Assembly (NCBI GenBank): GCA_913063435.1
Contig: CAJXYI010000013.1
Location: 1-52,661 of the forward strand
Origin: an uncultured Actinomycetales bacterium
GTDB lineage: Bacteria; Actinomycetota; Actinomycetes; S36-B12
Direction of reading: 5' to 3'
DNA: 52,661 nt
Under the pieces are notes generated by a model. It saw only the letters and a list, made by a program, of their open reading frames with translations, did no database searches and was not told the DNA's origin. The translations under genes were made by a program, and so were the position numbers. Of this stretch, positions 51,710 through 52,661 are shown one piece after another; within the stretch, counting starts at the first letter, position 1, and each line of letters starts with the position of its first letter.

Positions 51710-52152
51710 GAACCTGCCAACCGATCGAGGATCACGGCTGCACGGGCGAGGGTCTCGCGTTCGTCGGCGGACAGATCGGCGAGGCGCTGGGCCAACCACT
51801 GTTCGCGCTGGGCACGGTCGGTGGCAAGGAGATCGGCGCCCGCATCGGTCAGTGAGACGACGACCTGTCGACCATCGTTCGGATCGGGGGTGCGCTGCAC
51901 GAGGCCGCGTTCGGCGAGCCCGTTGACCGTGCGGGTCATCGACGGAGGCTGCACCTTCTCGTGCGCTGCCAGGTCGCTGGGGGTCATCGCTCCATGGCGG
52001 TGCAGTGTGGCCAGGCAGGCCAACTGGGTGAGGGTCAGGCCGTGATCACCGCGCTCAGCGCGCAACCGGCGGGCCAATCGCATGACCGCGACCTGAAGTT
52101 CATGCGCAACACGAGACTTCGCAGCGACTCGTGGTCCGGCTAGCCTCGTCAT
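51706..52152 (-). CDS. MarR-family transcriptional regulator
   Basis: 148 aa from ATG 52152. The winged HTH is LTLTQLACLATLHRHG, MTPSDLAAHEKVQPPSMTRT as recognition region and LVQRTPDPNDGRQVVVSLT as wing, followed by a C-terminal dimerisation helix. A frame extending 75 codons upstream has no family features and is rejected. The promoter region before the ATG carries a TTACCTC direct repeat and an AACGGA-N3-TCCGTT palindrome, likely autoregulatory sites. Confidence 0.9.
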   Translation of the reverse strand: MTRLAGPRVAAKSRVAHELQVAVMRLARRLRAERGDHGLTLTQLACLATLHRHGAMTPSDLAAHEKVQPPSMTRTVNGLAERGLVQRTPDPNDGRQVVVSLTDAGADLLATDRAQREQWLAQRLADLSADERETLARAAVILDRLAGS

Positions 52153-52163
52153 AGATAGTGAGC

Positions 52164-52197
52164 TTACCTCATTACCTCCGCTAACGGAAAATCCGTT
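52164..52197. promoter_or_regulatory. Candidate marR operator region
   Basis: TTACCTC is repeated at 52164-52170 and 52172-52178 (8-bp period), and AACGGA-AAA-TCCGTT (52183-52197) is a 6-bp inverted repeat. Both lie 12-45 bp upstream of the marR start, in the range of -10/-35 elements. Confidence 0.5.
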
Positions 52198-52235
52198 CAC
52201 TGCCTGGCATGGTGAAGCGCTATGGCCACGAACCC

Positions 52236-52535
52236 CTACGGCGACACTGAGGAGTGGTGCGTCGCGATACGGAACACACCCTTGCGGTTGGCCTTCCACA
52301 CGTATGTGAAACGCGCCGGAACCTCGACGACCTGGCCATCCTCGGTGAAGGAGAAGGTGTAGAGCCCGGTCGCCCACAGGGTGCGTCCCTCGCCACCGGA
52401 CCGGAACAGGGTCGCCTCGACCGACAGGTCCTCAAGGCAGGTCAGTCCGTCGAAGTATTCGATGATGTTGTCGCGGCCCTGCACGATCTCGTCGAAGGTG
52501 GCGAGCATGCGACGCATAGTGGCGATTGCTTTCAT
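52236..52535 (-). CDS. NTF2-like (SnoaL/CaMKII-association-type) protein, probably N-terminally truncated
   Basis: 99 aa from ATG 52535. The C-terminal two thirds match the NTF2-like fold: GRDNIIEYFDG, WATGLYTFSFTEDGQVVE, PARFTYVWKANRKGVFRI and the end THHSSVSP. The N-terminal helices that normally carry W...L...D...V..LYA..AV are missing or degraded; other frames upstream do not supply them. Possible start at ATG 52559 in the same frame. No function can be stated. No ribosome-binding site is clear. Confidence 0.55.
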   Translation of the reverse strand: MKAIATMRRMLATFDEIVQGRDNIIEYFDGLTCLEDLSVEATLFRSGGEGRTLWATGLYTFSFTEDGQVVEVPARFTYVWKANRKGVFRIATHHSSVSP

Positions 52536-52629
52536 CGGGGACACCCCATGCCACCTCATTCGCGATCGAGTGCGCAAACGCGAGGTAGGGGTTTCCCCCC
52601 GACCGTCGCCAACCCGTCACCCCACTCCT

Positions 52630-52661
52630 AAGACGACCGTAACTTGCGCCTGTGGCCAAGC
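52630..52661. repeat. Second copy of the 11.4-kb palindromic element (cut by window edge)
   Basis: AAGACGACCGTAACTTGCGCC (52630-52650) matches the minus-strand arm of the 11409-11468 element at 19 of 21 positions, and the following TGTGGCC matches its loop. The right arm would lie beyond the window. Confidence 0.65.

Overview
This window reads as chromosomal DNA of a high-GC actinobacterium (Actinomycetota). The evidence is the high G+C, the actinobacterial block metG-rsmI next to a divergent Pmt mannosyltransferase, the glp (gephyrin-like MoeA) locus with its membrane partner SepX/GlpR, a BldC-like MerR protein, and tRNAs without encoded CCA. Many first-in-operon genes have a TANNNT-like -10 box 6-7 nt before an ATG or GTG, the layout of leaderless mRNAs. 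The order or genus cannot be fixed from the sequence alone.

Layout. 1-4.1 kb is a minus-strand housekeeping run: rsmA (cut by the window edge), tatD, metG, rsmI. 4.2-6.5 kb has pmt, a secreted Cys-containing protein and tRNA-Ala(CGC). 6.5-11.4 kb is the sepX/rimJ-like/moaC/glp/galU block with a divergent 5-formyl-THF cyclo-ligase gene. 11.5-14.2 kb has two crcB genes and an ABC-2 export pair. 14.3-19.5 kb holds fmdB under a perfect CIRCE operator, a hydrolase/FAD-oxidase pair facing a FadR-type regulator across a perfect palindromic operator, a HicB-like gene with a 41-codon partner, a SAF-domain protein and mscL. 19.7-22.2 kb is an amine-oxidase-like gene divergent from a class I HMG-CoA reductase, then tRNA-Arg(CCT).

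22.3-31.6 kb holds a prepilin peptidase, a UMF1/Atg22-type MFS protein, an acidic repeat protein, a YdeP-type molybdoenzyme divergent from fdhD, a frameshifted GT61-sulfotransferase fusion and a ThrE-type exporter. 31.7-36.4 kb has two DUF202 proteins with an acyltransferase, a DHA2 MFS pump, and acdS (ACC deaminase) behind its GntR regulator. 36.5-41.1 kb has a membrane alpha/beta hydrolase, a stand-alone GHKL fragment, the BldC-like protein, and a TagO/WecA transferase with a sugar-nucleotide epimerase. 41.2-48.5 kb is a complete Liv-type ABC uptake system built around an acyl-CoA synthetase. 48.6-52.7 kb has a secreted subtilase, a MarR/MFS pair and an NTF2-like gene.

The functional units that stand out are the molybdenum-linked genes (moaC, glp, fdhF-like, fdhD), the ligand-responsive GntR units with visible operators (lactate/glycolate-type oxidase; ACC deaminase), and the Liv/acyl-CoA ligase uptake-activation module. 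Non-coding structure is also rich: a 32-bp perfect hairpin, a four-fold CAAACGCTGG array between convergent genes, and a palindromic element present twice (11.4 kb and the window edge). The most unusual items are the frameshifted GT61-sulfotransferase, the HicB-linked mini-ORF, the orphan HMG-CoA reductase with a divergent flavoenzyme, and the hairpin families.
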